Assembly (NCBI GenBank): GCA_949130495.1
Contig: OX422210.1
Location: forward strand, 28,242,181 to 28,306,180
Length of the DNA stretch: 64,000 bases
Reading direction: 5' to 3'
Origin: Sambucus nigra
Taxonomy: Eukaryota; Streptophyta; Magnoliopsida; Dipsacales; Adoxaceae
Position numbers and translations under genes: made by a program. How positions within the stretch are numbered: position 1 is the first letter of the stretch; every line of letters starts with the position of its first letter. Positions 10,131 through 22,130 of this stretch are shown piece after piece. Under the pieces are notes generated by a model that was given only the letters and a program-made list of their open reading frames with translations, did no database searches and was not told where the DNA came from.

Positions 10131-11040
10131 CAACAAGACAAGTAAACCCTTAAAAGGGCCTTTTGTTATTTGTGCACAAAAAAAATTACTTGTGTACAAA
10201 AAAACTTGTTTGCATAAGAAAAAAAGTTTTTTGCCAAAATTTTTTTAAATACTTTTTTGTTGTATATAAAACATTTATCTGTATCCTCTTTATAAAATAA
10301 TAACCTATTAAAATTAACATTTGCACCCTCTTTGTAAAAAAATTACATACGAAAGAAATAACATTTGTATCCTCTTACTAAAAATACAATATTTGTATCC
10401 TCTTTTGTAAAAATATAACATGCTAAATAACACTTGTTTCCTCTTTATTATGTAATAACATTTGTATCCTCTTTGAAAAAATAACATTTGTTTTGTCATA
10501 ATAACTAAAAATTTACAGTTTTTAACCATTGTTAATTTTGTACACATGCTTTTAAGAGTTATTAATATTTTGTTCCCACTCGCCTTCAACCATTATTAAT
10601 TTTGTACAAATATTTAAGAGTTATTAATTATATGTTTTGAAAAAATCCTAAAAAGATAAATGTTTTCTACAAATATCTTATGTTTTGTACAAATAAGATT
10701 TAAAAAGGGCAAATGTTTTTTGTAAGAAAAAAGTGAAATGTTTTGTAAAAAGTTTTAAAAAATTATTGTAAACAAAGTGTAGTGTTTTGTCAAAATTAAT
10801 ATTTGTATCTTTTTTGTAAAAACATGACAATACTAAAAAAGAAACATTTGTATCCTTTTTGGAACCATATAACATACTGAAAAAACACATTTATATCCTC
10901 TTACTAAAAATAATACTAAGAATATGATAGTTGTATCCTCTTTATAAAAAAAACATTTTTATCCTCTTACTAAAAAATAACATTTGTTATTCTTTGTAAA
11001 AACATAACATTTGTATTCTTTGTGAAAAAAAATATTGATT
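10131..11040. repeat. Degenerate interspersed minisatellite
   Basis: Some 15 or more copies of a word close to 'aacatttgtatcctctttgtaaaaa' recur at irregular spacing, along with 'ttttgtacaaat' and 'agagttattaat' words. Unit order and spacing are too loose for a simple tandem array. Open frames seen here on the minus strand (Lys/Phe/Tyr-rich) are low-complexity artefacts. Confidence 0.7.
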
Positions 11041-11420
11041 TATTATGGAATATTGAACCTCACAAATTTGCAGCGCGTCAGTATAATCAATTGTACAATG
11101 TTATACATCTTAGAGTACAACTTTGAACTTATCTGATTGGCCCACATTGTTAATCTTATTTTTTCTAAAATTTTGTAGATTTTTTTTTGGAATTTTTTTA
11201 CACTCTCTAAATAACGTATCTTTGCGTATCTCCCGATATCGCGGCCGAAATGAAAATCGGGTGGCCGATACCGGGATCAATACTGAGACTTTGAAGCATG
11301 TTGTCGGCTCTCTATAAAATACTCGTTTGGCTGAGGACTCCCAAACCTATACCATAAGAGGGTTCAAGCAAATACATTGAATTTCGAAAGCCATTACTAT
11401 CTTGTCTAGATAAAGATCCT
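11041..11420. other. Unclassified junction sequence
   Basis: AT-rich sequence with a GC-richer patch at 11,225-11,300 (gatatcgcggccg, gtggccgataccggg). It may be the right end of the insertion that starts near 7,800. No gene is visible. Confidence 0.35.
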
Positions 11421-11449
11421 ATTCTCGTGCCAGGTGTCAGAGTTTACTT

Positions 11450-12290
11450 AGTACTTTCAGTTCCATATCTGGTTGATCGAATCATAAATCGTTGATAAAA
11501 CCCTACGAGTTCGTGTAAACTACGGACTTGCAAAATCGAGGTGGGGGTAAGCCAATCCACAATTGATTGACTCTTGGCATCATCGACTCGTACTCCCCCC
11601 GAGACCACATATCACCAAAAGGTGATCGAAGGAACCATAAAAGAACACTTTTTTTAAATTGAAGTAAAACTTCTCGGATAGTAGAACATCCAAAACTTGG
11701 GTGATATGTGATGGGTATAAATGATAATGTCATCAAAGTACGCGACTATGAATTTGCCCATGAAGGGTCGTAAAATCTGGGTCATCGCATGTATAAAAGT
11801 AGAGGGAGTGTTAGATATACCCAAATGCATAACAATCCACTCATAGGGTCCACCTTTTGTATTGAAAGCAATTTTCCACTCGTTCCGGGTCGCATGCGAA
11901 TTTGGTGCTATCTATTCTTCAAGTCTAGATTTGAGAAGACCTTGGCACCGTGAATTGGTTTAACATGTCCTCTAGCCTAAGGAAATGGTAATTGATCTTA
12001 ATTTGGTTAAAGGCGTGGCCATCTAATTTGCCAACATGCTTTCTCGTATCAAACCGCGATCACGAAACTCTCACCCTGTCATTTTATCTATGCATGATCG
12101 ATCGGGGACATACAATAATGGGGAAGGTTAGGGAGAGAACCATAGGCACAAAGTCAATGGCATGATGAATGTCTCGAAGTGGTGGTAAATCATCCGGGGG
12201 ATTGCACACATCCATATAGGTACCCACAATTGCCCCTAAATATTTTGGGGCCATAATTTGGGCTGACAAATTTTAAGTAGCGTCTTCTGG
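11450..12290 (-). pseudogene. Decayed chromovirus protease-RT region (minus strand)
   Basis: On the minus strand, from right to left: a protease-RT linker with LPPLRDIHHAIDFVP (about 12,130-12,200), the conserved block just upstream of RT in chromoviruses; then fingers/palm with PSTFIHAMTQILRPFMGKF; then the catalytic box AYFDDIIIY (about 11,720-11,760), where the two aspartates are retained; then a connection region with LLSEKFYFNLKK. Frameshifts and stops break it into at least three frames. It is the same element as the RNase H and integrase pieces at 5,990-7,795. The gag part and LTRs of this chromovirus are not recognisable. Confidence 0.7.
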
Positions 12291-12660
12291 TCCCCTTCTG
12301 ATGGTACTATTGTATTTTTAAAACTAATAAGGGCATAAATCATCATTTGACAGGAAGTTTAGGCACAAAATCTTCTTCGATCAGAGTGCACTATCATTGA
12401 AGAGTTTAAACCGAAGTGTTGGACGATCTTCACCGTCACATCAACTTCTTGCTTCTCTCACTTTCAATCCATCATTTCCTCTCAAGCCACCTCTTGCTCT
12501 CAAGCTTGTTCTTCATCATTTCCAAGTTATTTCCCTCTCCTTGTCTCCATTTACCTATGGTTTTTCATCGTCTCAGGTTTGAACTTTGCTTCGTAAGTTA
12601 TCAGAACTCTTCTCTTTCTATATTTCTTTCCATTCTACTATAGTTAGGGTTTGGACATGG
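12291..12660 (+). other. 5' flank of the antisense PF04195 gene
   Basis: This is a pyrimidine-rich stretch (ctt- and tcc-rich between 12,430 and 12,640), as in a plant 5' untranslated leader, ending shortly before the ATG at 12,657. The boundary between the decayed chromovirus and the Tat-1 element must fall near its left edge, but I could not find the expected 3' LTR of Tat-1 here. Confidence 0.4.
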
Positions 12661-15600
12661 AAAAAATAGACAATAAGTCTTTAGCTGAATTCAGGAAATG
12701 CTACAATATCCCCAACTGGGTGCATATTCAGTGTGTCCATGTTCCTCGTAATATTTGTGACATTGAGGATGGCCACTAGATTTATGTTCTATCGTTATCC
12801 CAAGGGGGTTTAACCTTTCCCCCAAATCGTCCGTTTTTGCACTTCTTCCAATATTTTGATATAGTCCCTGCCCAATGTTCCCCAAATGTTTGGAAAATCG
12901 ATAATGGTGTTCATAGGATAAATCAGCTCTATGACACCAACTTAGAATCAGATGATATATGTTTTTGTTACACTTTTTCTCACACGATCTCTGGTCTTCT
13001 TTATTTGAAAGCGAGGAGTCCAGACAGGGTATTCGTAGTGAATCTACCTAATCCCTTATGGACTATTGGATAGAGCGATTCATTGCTAGGAATTGGTAAT
13101 TTCCTCCCCAAGTTGAGGGGACAAGGTATAGGGGACCTCGGATCCCTACATATGGGGAGGAGTACATAGGTCGTTGTCCAACCTTTTTGCTTGTTGCTTT
13201 CATGTGTTCTTCCTCTAATATTTTCGTTTCTCTTGCAGCAAAAGCTAAGAACCAAGAACCTGCTCCTCGTAAAATTTAAGATGTTGAGTTGATCAAAGCT
13301 TGGAAAATCAGGGATTCCATTGCAGAGGGTGAACATCCTAGGTCGGTTTCCTTCTTGTTGGAATACAAGAATACTATAACCAGATTCATCACCCATCCAG
13401 TTGACTCCATTCCCAATCTCGATATTCCTGAGGAAGTTGATGCCCCTGAACCCATCCAATTAAACGACGAGGAAGGGAGAAACTCAGAGGCTGTTAGCAT
13501 TAGAGGTGATAGAGGTGGTAGTAGTGAGGCAGGATCCAGTGAGGAGGGATCTGGTGGTGAACGGTCTAGCAAGGAAGGTTCTATCTCAGGAGACTCAAGT
13601 TCAGAATATTCTAGTGAGGAAGATATAGCTCCCCTAGAAGAAAAAACTTGATTCGCGATGATGATGATGTCATGTTGTTGAATAGGCTGAAGATTCAGAA
13701 ACCAAGGCCTGGGATACTATTAGTGGTTCCTAGACAACAGCTCATGAGAAAGAAGTGGAGAGGAAGAGGAAAGAAGAAGAAAAAAAAGGGAGAGGGAGAT
13801 AAATATAGAGAAAGAGAGAAGAGGAGAAGAAGAAGAAGAAAGAAGCTAAGAAGAAGAAGAGATAAGAGGAGAGGAGGAGAGAAGAAGAGAGGACAAAGAA
13901 AGAACAAGCCTCTCTAGTGCTTGTGTCTGTCCACACTAAGGGGGCCTCTATGGCTTTGGCTCCTCAGCTCCTGATGATGCTTGAGAGAGTTATGCTCATG
14001 GTGGATTGTTAGCAGTCTTCGAGTATGGGCCCCGGCCAGTTATCCCTGATAGAAGATCAATGGCTTTCTTTGGTAAGGGTACTTCTCCTTTTAACTATTT
14101 TTTTAACTTGTAATTTCTTCACGCTTTGTTTACTACCATCTGTCTCTTCTTACAGTTCTTGTCCAACTATACTATCCTCAGGCCCAATCGAAATGAGCTG
14201 GCGAGGAGGAAATCGGGCCTAAAGTCTACCCAAGAGGCCCAGAAGTCCTCCGAGAAGGATCTGACAGGGGCTAAGGCTTCTTTTGACAAGGAGAAGGATG
14301 CATCAGCCAAGGAGCTAAAGGAACTTTATGAGTCCTATGAGCTAGTCGTGACGAGCAAGCTAGCCATCACAGAGGAAAACAACGTGCTCGCGGATGCAAA
14401 TAAATATCTCGCTAGAAGGTGAAGAGGCTGGAAACAGAGGCGTCTATCATTAGAGAGAGTGGTTATAATGAAGGCTGGGAAATAGCATATGAAGATGCCG
14501 ATGTAAAAATTGACTACATTAGTCGGGAAAACTTCAAGAAATGTTGGGATCGAGCCTTAGTTGCTAACAACTCTTCTCTGTTCGATGAGCACAATCGTGG
14601 TCCCAAGCCCATCATTGACGAATAAGTACTTGGTGCTCGGACTAGCGAGGATCATGTTTCCCCTACTACTGATGCTCCTGCTGGTGACCAGGGAGTGAAT
14701 CTTGCCCCAACCGAGGAAGGTGTACTTAGGAGTGAGATTATCGAGGCTGCTGTTAACAAGGGGAATGATCCAGCCTCTACTAAGTAGGTTGACGTAGCCA
14801 AGCAGACTCCTAGGGCTTCTTATATATTTTTTCTACTTCTTCTTGTCGTCCAATGTATCTGTATATGGCCAGTGCCACTTTTTAATGACATAAAGAATTT
14901 TTATTCTTACGTTCATTGATATATGTGTTCTGTGTATTCCATGTCTTATAGCCTATCAACCTTGATGACTATATTCCTGCTACTTCTAGTATATACCAGA
15001 TCCTTAGTCTGAATATAAGCGACCAAGCTTGCCAAGCTTTTATCAGGATTTGAAAATTCCTTTGGGCAAGGAATAAGGACTACAAAGATCAGTCTAAAGT
15101 AGTTATCGAACTAAAGGATAGGCTTATGGAGATGGAGGATATTGGTGCCTCCGTCCAAGAAGAGATGGATGCTCTGAAGGTGAAACTTTTGGACGCATCC
15201 GAGATCAATCAGGTTGGGGAGATGTTGCAGCAAGAAAATTAATCCTTAATGAGGGAGATTACACACCTTAGGGAAAATTCTCCAATTATAACTCCTTCAA
15301 TTATCCAAGGTTCTTCTTCGTCATCCAGGAAACAAGCTAGAAATGACGATGGCAATTCCCAAAGGGATATTATCGAGATATTTGGCGAGCATATATGATA
15401 GCTGTTGGGCTTCAGAGAGACATCAACAGGCTGAGGCACCTGTTTAAAAAAGATCCTCAACAGTTGTGTAAAGATGCATACGGCCAAGGCTCGACAAACA
15501 CTCCGACAAAGATAAAGGAGGTCGAGGAGCTAGCCTTTATTAGAGGGTGGATGAGTGCCCTCGGGGAGTAAATGGTGCCTAAGAATTTCTCACTTTGATA

Positions 15601-15770
15601 CATGCATGAGATCACTCCCCCGTCTTTAGAACCAAATCCGTTTAGAAGGGATGACCGTTGGATTCCAATAGATGTTATCCCGAGGCAACTGCTGGAGCCG
15701 AGCTCGAAGGAGGTTGAGGAGAACTTTATCCCTCATCCTAGGGCATGAGTAGCGGACTACCTTGCTCAAT
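12657..15770 (+). pseudogene. Antisense PF04195-like gene of Tat-1, with introns
   Basis: The first exon begins MEKIDNKSLAEFRKCYNIPN, has one in-frame TAG, then SLSQGGLTFPP, FLHFFQYFDIVPAQCSPNVW and INQLY. That is the usual start of the plant 'putative gypsy type transposon' domain (PF04195, Transposase_28). Intron-like gaps with GT...AG borders follow, for example about 13,167-13,239 (acceptor ctcttgcag) and about 14,072-14,156 (acceptor cttcttacag). Later exons encode an acidic Ser/Glu-rich stretch (13,430-13,640), a Lys/Arg/Glu-rich stretch (13,740-13,915) and a coiled-coil-like tail (14,190-14,620, ELARRKSG...ITEENNVLADANKYL), continuing weakly to about 15,770. The gene lies antisense to the Tat-1 gag-pol, between pol and the missing 3' LTR. 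Multiple stops make it a pseudogene. Its function is unknown; a DNA-transposon-derived origin for such domains has been proposed. Confidence 0.7.
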
Positions 15771-16590
15771 GACCTGGACCCCCTTAGGATTTGATTTATT
15801 TTATTACTGTTGTACATGTATCTATGTAATTTTTAGTAATAAAATATCTATGTTTTGGGCAAAGGCCGACTAAACATGTGATTCTTGCTTTTAACTTATT
15901 GATAAACTCTAATTATTTTGAGCATTTCAGTTGACTAAACGTCACTTAGAGTATAATTTTTATTGAGTATTCCCCCAGTCCAGTATGCCTTAGCCATACC
16001 ATTTCGCCCACTTTACCTTTTAGGTTGTGTTGTCACACCACCTTAGGCCTAAGTAAGGTGATGGCGACAATACACCTGATTAATGGGTGATCCACTCGAA
16101 CAGGATTTTAGAGCCAACCTTTGTCGGCGACCAACCTTGCATGGTCGTGATGCCTAAGGATTCCCTATAGATCTTTATTTTTTATTGGAGTAACCTAGGA
16201 GGCCATTTGTGTTTGTGTTTCTGGACAAAGTCCTGAGGAGGGTTATCACCTGTTGACCCTGCTAATTACGCTTTGTATAAGTTGAGCTAAGATATACTTA
16301 ACCACTGTCTTGCAACCATAAGAGGTTGGTTGAAAAGATCATATGACTGAAGTAAGTTAACCAACTTATTATAATCTAGGAATTCCATTATACTCGTAAA
16401 AAGGAGTGAAGCCTGTGACTTAAAAAGGGTGCATATAACAAAGCACATTCGAGAAAACCAATATGTAGAATGCCAAGGCCAATTGAGTTTTATTAATCAA
16501 AGTCATAAATAAAGAGCAACATTAGTTTGTAAAATAAAAATTTTCCTAAACTAATGGTGCATAGATAGAGAAATATAGAAGTAGAATTTC
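15771..16590. other. Spacer between antisense gene and Tat-1 integrase
   Basis: The two convergent coding regions of Tat-1 meet here. 'aataaaatatct' near 15,838 could serve as a polyadenylation signal for the plus-strand gene. Otherwise I see nothing recognisable. Confidence 0.4.
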
Positions 16591-16599
16591 TTCAAGTTG

Positions 16600-17779
16600 G
16601 TCGTATTCTAAGCCCTTGGTATCTCCCTTCCCTTAGGCATTTCTGATTGATCATCTCCTTGCAAGTCGCCCCTCACTACCTTGAATGGTCCTTCCCAGTT
16701 CGATCGGAGCTTTCCATCTGATGGTTTCACAGCACTGCCAAGGACTTTCCTTAGGACATAGTCCCTAAGCTGGAACCTCCTTGGATTGACTTTATGGTTT
16801 TATTGTCTTCCTAGTTATTACTGGAAGGATGTCAGTTTAACTAGAGCCGATTCTCTCTGCTCGTTGTCTAAGTCAAGTTCAATGAGTAATGTTCATTATT
16901 ATGGCCTTGGTCGAACAAAACATACTTCATGGTAAGGAGGACAGGTTCTAGTGGAATAACTGCTTCCATTCCATATGTAAGTGCAAAGGGAGTTTCCCCA
17001 GTTGCTCGCCTTGGGTTGGTGCGATAGGCCTAGAGGATGTGGGGTAATTCATTCACCCAAGCTCCTTTGTCTCTCTCTAGGAGTTTATTCAGTCCATCGA
17101 TTACTGTTTTGCTCGGCTTGACCATCGCTCTAGGATACGCTATAGAACTAAAGTAATGCCCGATTCCATAATCATTGTAAAAACTTTGGAAGGGTACACT
17201 CTCGAACTAGGTCTCGTTGTCAGTAATGATCATCCTAGGTATGCCGAAGCGGGTAAAGATGTTTCTCCATATGAACCTCATCATGTATGAGTCCCTGATG
17301 TTTGCTAGTGGTTCTGCCACTATCCATTTGGTGAAGTAGTCTGTGGGGACCAAGAGATACTTTTGATTTCCTATCGCAGTAGGTAGAGGACCTACGATGT
17401 CCAAACCCCACTAGGTGAAGGGCCACGGGTTGGTTAGTGACTTTAGGTCGCTGGCGGGCTGGTAGACCATGGGTGAGTGTTTTTGGCACTTTTCGCACTT
17501 TTAAACGTAGACTCCAGCGTTCTTCTACATGTATGACCACTAGTACACTTCCTTGTTGCTCGAAAGGTAAGAGACCTTCCTCATGTATGACTTCCATAAA
17601 TTACCTCATAAAGCTCATACAGAACTTACTTAATGTCCTGTGGTTGAATGCACTGGAGGTAGGGGCCGGTGAAGGATCTCTTATACAACTTGCCCTTAGG
17701 AGATAAGTTAAAGTGATCAGCTTTAACTCTTATCTGATGAGCCAACTTCTTGTCACTTGGTAATACATCACTTTGTAAG
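16600..17779 (-). pseudogene. Tat-1 integrase (minus strand)
   Basis: From right to left: the pre-integrase block (KLYKRSFTGPYLQC, about 17,640-17,710), the zinc-binding region with decayed Cys/His residues (about 17,460-17,600), the core starting MDIVGPLPTAIGNQKYLLV with DYFTKW and RFGIPRMIITDNE (17,207-17,404), and a C-terminal part with GKLRSNWEGPFKVV (about 16,680-16,730). This is the classic Tat/Retand integrase layout. The two core aspartates, in MDIVG and ITDNE, are visible. Stops and frame changes occur between blocks. The right edge is the Tekay insertion point, beyond which the reading continues at 28,618. Confidence 0.85.
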
Positions 17780-20766
17780 TGTAATACCCCGTACTTTTGG
17801 CTATATTTATTTTTGGGATTTATTAATTAAATGCATATTAATTGGAAATTAATCCGGGTTAAAGATACTAACGAGATGCGAGTTGGCATTTGATTATGTG
17901 CATATATGATTATATATGAATTTGGAATTATGAAATTTGTCGTGAGATTGATATACGGCATTTTAGAAATTTTGTTGAGACGCGTGTGACCGCCGCGTCA
18001 TGGTGTATTATTTTGATTATAAAAGTGAATTTAAAATCTATAAACCATATGGTCGTTTTGAGTGCGCCAACGCGTCCGGAAGGGTCGAGATAGTCAGAAA
18101 ACACTAGCCGGGGGTGTAGTTTGGATTCCAGGGTATTTTTAGGCCATACCGGCATCATAAAGGGTATTTAGGTAATTTTGTATTTTGAGGAATTAATAAT
18201 GACGAAAATTAGGAGTTTTAATCTGATGTGGATTTAACCCAATAAACCCACTAACCAACCCATATTAACCCATTAAGCTACAGAGGCTATCATTAGGTTT
18301 ACAACTTTCTCAAAGAAAACCCTAGCCACCTTAAGCCACCATTGGAGAAGAAGCTTGGAGAAGAGAAGAAATTCTGCAGAAAAGCTCTATCAAACCATCA
18401 TCCAAACTCAGAGACAACCAAGGCAAGTGACTTTATTCCATTTAATTTCAGAGAATGTTCTTTCCATGTTAGATAATTCAAATTTATGATTTGTTCTTGG
18501 TGAAATATGAAAAACCCATGTAGTTTAGGACTTAGAACTTGAAAACCTTGAGGAGAATTGCATGTAGAATGATAGGTAGATAATTATTCTCATGATGTTT
18601 GTGGTTGGAAGAAATTAAAACGGATTTATATTGGATTAATTCATGATTCATAAAGTTAGGGTTTATGTTCTTGAATAATTGGGAAAAAGTGTAGAGATTT
18701 GTAAATTTGATGGATGTTAGGATGGATTGATCCCTTAAAAACATGTTAGGATGTGACTATATATGTTGAGGATTGATTAGAGACCCTAAAATATAGTTGG
18801 GACGAAGTTTAGAGGAGATTTGAGAAGTAGAAATTGGGTGAAAAACGATTTTGGGAATTCTGGGCTCGCAGCTGGTAGCTCGTTAGAAACCAACCCAGGT
18901 CGTTCGAACGAGCTCGTTCGAATGAGCTTCTAACGAGTTGACCAGTCGCTTCTAACGAGGGGCAGTTTCGTTCGATATCTCGTTCGAACGAGATATCGTT
19001 AGAAGGTACAGTTCGTTCGAACGAACTGGAATCTCGTTCGAACAGTCTCGTTCGAACGAGACTTCTAACGAGTTGACAGCGGAATCTCGTTCGAACAGTC
19101 TCATTCGAATGAGACTTCTAACGAGTTGACAGTTTGGTCCTTTTTGTCCTGTTTCGATTTTTGGAGTCCCGTAAACTTGTTCGAGGGTAGAGTTAACATT
19201 CCTTTGATGATTTATTGATGGATTTGGGACTTTGGGTTATTATGAGGAGTAAATTATATACGAGAGTTAAAAATTAAATGGACGGTTTGGGTTGAGACGT
19301 GAGTGTCTACTACGACGTGAGAATAAATTATGGCGCATATGATTATAAACCGGAATAGTATAAATTGTGATAATTATAAGTTGGTACGAGAATGCGATAT
19401 GTACTACGATTAAACTACGGGATTACTAAGACGTGTGTTTACTTAGTATTGGTATATGAATTGTGTGTATGACATACCTACCATACTTGCTATCACGGGA
19501 GGTTTGCGTTCGCTTAGGGCCCTCTAATCCTTGTGTTGCCCGGATTTAGACTGGTTATCTTGATGAACATAGGTCATAGAAAGACTTATTGGGATATTAA
19601 TAAGTCCGCTGATCGTAGGAGCGTAGGTATGTGCGTAACCTATGTGATGTGGCTGTGTTCGCCTCCATTATTTGTGATATTGTTATCTGTGAACTATTCC
19701 TGAGAGATTCGGAATATGTAATCCTTATGTACGTGATGTACCGGGATGGATAGCAGAGTATGTGTACACCGCAGCTTAGTTCTCGGGGTGCTTATATTGT
19801 ATATTTATGATGTGAATAATATACATTTAATCAATGGGAACCTTCATGTTAATGTTGTGAATATAATTACGGTATTGTTTCGAGAAACATAACGGGTTAG
19901 CTGATAGTGAAATATATTGCATATTGAGCATCTGAGTTTACGATATATCCATATTTATTACAAGCGTTATAATGTTAATAGAATCGAGTAATAAGGGTAG
20001 GACCTATGATAGTCTAGCTAGAGATGATGTCACTTAGCTAGTGGTTTGTGTCGTTATAGATGGGTACTTACGTTAGGAGTGCACAGTTAGACGAGAGGTG
20101 AGAATACCATGTGAGTGCACGTCCTAACATGTACTTTGCATTTAATGTTTTAAATGTTTTTAAAGCACTTGCAGGTTTTTAAAATATAACTCCACATTCG
20201 GGCTCTGACCCGTTTGCTTTTCAAATCTATTTTTCTTTGTAAAACCATTTTAGGTGCCTAGCCACAAGGACACCAAGTATAGGATACTCATTCAGGTGAC
20301 GAGTTGTAGCTGTTTGTGGAAGCTACAGGGATTTGCTTGTAGACGCCTCTATTCACTTGGATTCCAGATTCATTATCTATCAGTTGTAGGGCATGTTGCC
20401 CATTTCTATTAGAGTTACATTTCCATTACAGTTTTCAGACTTTGGCATGTATTGATTTAGTATTCAGTTTACTTAACAGTTGTGGGATTTGTAGTGAGGA
20501 GTTTCTCATCCAGACTTTATTTACCGTATGTGATGGTTATTCTATTTATTTCAGTATGATGAATGGTATTAGTTATTCTTCATTACACTTGTTGCATGTT
20601 AATCAGACTTTAAATTAAAATTTGGCAACTTACTTTTTAAATACTAGGTGGTTAGTAATCATAAAAATGATTTCGACAGTGATGCTATTAACTGGACCAA
20701 CTTGGCATTTTGAATTAATTTAATAAAGGAGTAGCTACCCGGTATTTAATTAGTCGGGGTGCCACA
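17780..20766 (+). repeat. 5' LTR of the Tekay element
   Basis: The LTR runs TGTAATACCCC to GTGCCACA. It directs transcription and carries the R region. TATA-like sequences exist (for example tatatatg near 18,757), but I cannot fix the start site. Positions 18,870-19,135 hold a cluster of palindromes centred on TTCGAA. Short open frames inside are present identically in both LTRs and are not genes. Confidence 0.97.
18870..19135. promoter_or_regulatory. Palindrome cluster in Tekay 5' LTR
   Basis: At least six TTCGAA-centred palindromes are packed into about 265 bp. They include a perfect 24-bp palindrome (18,974-18,997), a perfect 20-bp one (19,009-19,028, CAGTTCGTTCGAACGAACTG) and 18-bp ones (19,045-19,062 and 19,098-19,115). 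Between them alternate inverted words ctcgttagaa and ttctaacgag. The 3' LTR keeps the cluster at about 26,717-26,982. Possible roles, by inference only: paired binding sites for a dimeric regulator, RNA hairpins, or a CG-rich methylation target. Confidence 0.6.
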
Positions 20767-20768
20767 GG

Positions 20769-20780
20769 TGGTATCAGAGC
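20769..20780 (+). promoter_or_regulatory. Primer binding site (tRNA-iMet), Tekay
   Basis: TGGTATCAGAGC is complementary to the 3' end of plant initiator tRNA-Met and primes minus-strand DNA synthesis. It begins 2 bp downstream of the LTR end, as usual for plant gypsy elements. Confidence 0.97.
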
Positions 20781-20949
20781 ATTAGGTTCTAGTGTCCTTT
20801 AGGATCTGACGGCTTATTATGTTTCCGCTAAGTTTCCTTGATATAGAGCCCTATATTTTAGGACTGTTGTACTCTTTTTGTGTATGCTTCATTCTTCAGC
20901 TATTTTAAGTTTATAAACAATGAACTTATAAACTTTGTTCTTATTTCAG

Positions 20950-22130
20950 ATGCCTCCATGACGTGCACGACGAGTTCCCAGGGATGCAACGCCCGAACCC
21001 CAGCCCGCTTCAGTTCAGGGCATGATGAACGCTGCTGAGGTTGCAGCTATAGTAGCCCAAGCGGTAAATGCCGCCATTGCCGTTGTTCAGCAGGCACCAC
21101 CTCAGGCGCCGGTTGTCGTGCCAGTACAGGCTAATGCATTCCCGTCTGCTTGGGAACGTGTACGTGACGCTTTTCAGAAAGCGCATCTGCCAGAGTTTGC
21201 AGGTAGCTCAGATGTGGTAGTCTCGAGCCACTAGAGGAAGGATATGTAGAGGCACTTAAGGATGTATGAGTGCACGGACGTCCAGAAGCAGGTGCTAGCT
21301 ACGTTCAAGCTAGTTGGATCTGCGCTACAGTGGTGGGAGTCTATTACCACCATGGAAGAGAGGGATACTCTCACGATTCAGGAGTTCTGGGTGCGGTTTG
21401 ACCGCAAGTACTTTCCGTCAGCTGTTCATACGGAAATGAGGAGGAGATTGATGAGTTTGAAGCAGGAAGGTAAGACTGTGGCCGAGTATGAGGCCGAGTT
21501 CACAAATCTGCTGAATATCGTCCCAGATGAGATACCAACAGAGAAGAAGAAGATTGAGAAGTTCACGGACGGGTTGACTTGGCGGATTCGTCAGCATCTT
21601 CTAGGGAACCTATCGTTGGCCACTTATTCTGATATGGTTAATGCTGCATTGTTACACTGCCAGGACCACCGTTTTCATATGGCCGAGGGCAAGAGGTCGG
21701 GGGAGTCTAGCCATCAGGGCAGGACTGGAGGACATGGTGCCAGCGGGGCACAATCTGGTCAGGGGCAGAGGCAGAATGAGCAGGGCTCCCAGTAGGGGGA
21801 TAATAAGAGGTTCCGGTCAGGGAACTACAGACAGGGACAGGGAGGTTTCCGTCAGGGCCATCAGGGTCCAAACGGCCATCAGGGCCAACAGGGGCAGAAT
21901 GGGCAGTAGTTTCACTAGGGCCAGCAGGGCCAAGGGAGGAACGGTAACGGCCACCAGGGCCGGGGACAGCAGGGACAGAGAGGAGGGAACTTCCCAGGGA
22001 AGTGCTTTGTTTGTGGCAAGACTGGCCATAAGCGACAGGATTGTCCTGATAGGGGCAGGGCCCCACAGCAGCAGCAGCAGGGTGCTCGCCAGAAGCCACA
22101 GAGGCCTATATTTCCCGCTGCTCTTCCCGC
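20950..22130 (+). pseudogene. gag: Tekay gag (capsid/nucleocapsid)
   Basis: Structural polyprotein that packages the element RNA. The ATG at 20,950 follows the leader; the fourth codon is TGA (20,959), so the annotated product would stop at once. The frame then continues through FAGSSD, the capsid block LQWWESI and FDRKYFP (from 21,331), and MSLKQEGKTVAEYEAEF, the conserved retrotransposon gag domain. A Gly/Gln-rich linker made of GHQGQ-type repeats follows, then one zinc knuckle [14 protein letters not shown] (22,003-22,044, C-X2-C-X4-H-X4-C). In-frame stops lie at 20,959, 21,232, 21,247, 21,793, 21,907 and 21,916, all TGA or TAG. There is no frameshift, and gag and pol are in the same frame. 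Confidence 0.95.

Noticed and set aside
8280..11300. A single large DNA transposon with ends near 8,290 (ctgagtcaactcggg) and 11,290 (cccgg...ctcag)
   Set aside because: The inverted similarity is weak (several mismatches and gaps) and I found no matching target duplication.
12205..12232. 'ataggtacccaca' resembling the end of the Tat-1 LTR
   Set aside because: The match is only about 12 bp and lies inside the chromovirus protease-RT linker (a Gly-Thr-Tyr-Met codon context). No further LTR similarity surrounds it, so it is not the missing 3' LTR.
13695..13936. Minus-strand Leu/Ser/Phe-rich open frames
   Set aside because: They are the reverse of a GA-rich, Lys/Glu/Arg-coding stretch of the plus-strand antisense gene.
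17928..18744. Open frames on the minus strand of the Tekay LTR, repeated at 25,775-26,591
   Set aside because: They occur identically in both LTRs, have no known domain and no start context; they are chance frames in repeat DNA.
18870..19135. Heat-shock elements in the LTR palindromes
   Set aside because: Heat-shock elements need nGAAn blocks at 5-bp spacing; here TTC and GAA are fused as TTCGAA and the spacing does not fit.
20769..20780. A tRNA-like sequence near 20.77 kb
   Set aside because: It is only the 12-base primer binding site complementary to tRNA-Met; no tRNA cloverleaf is present.
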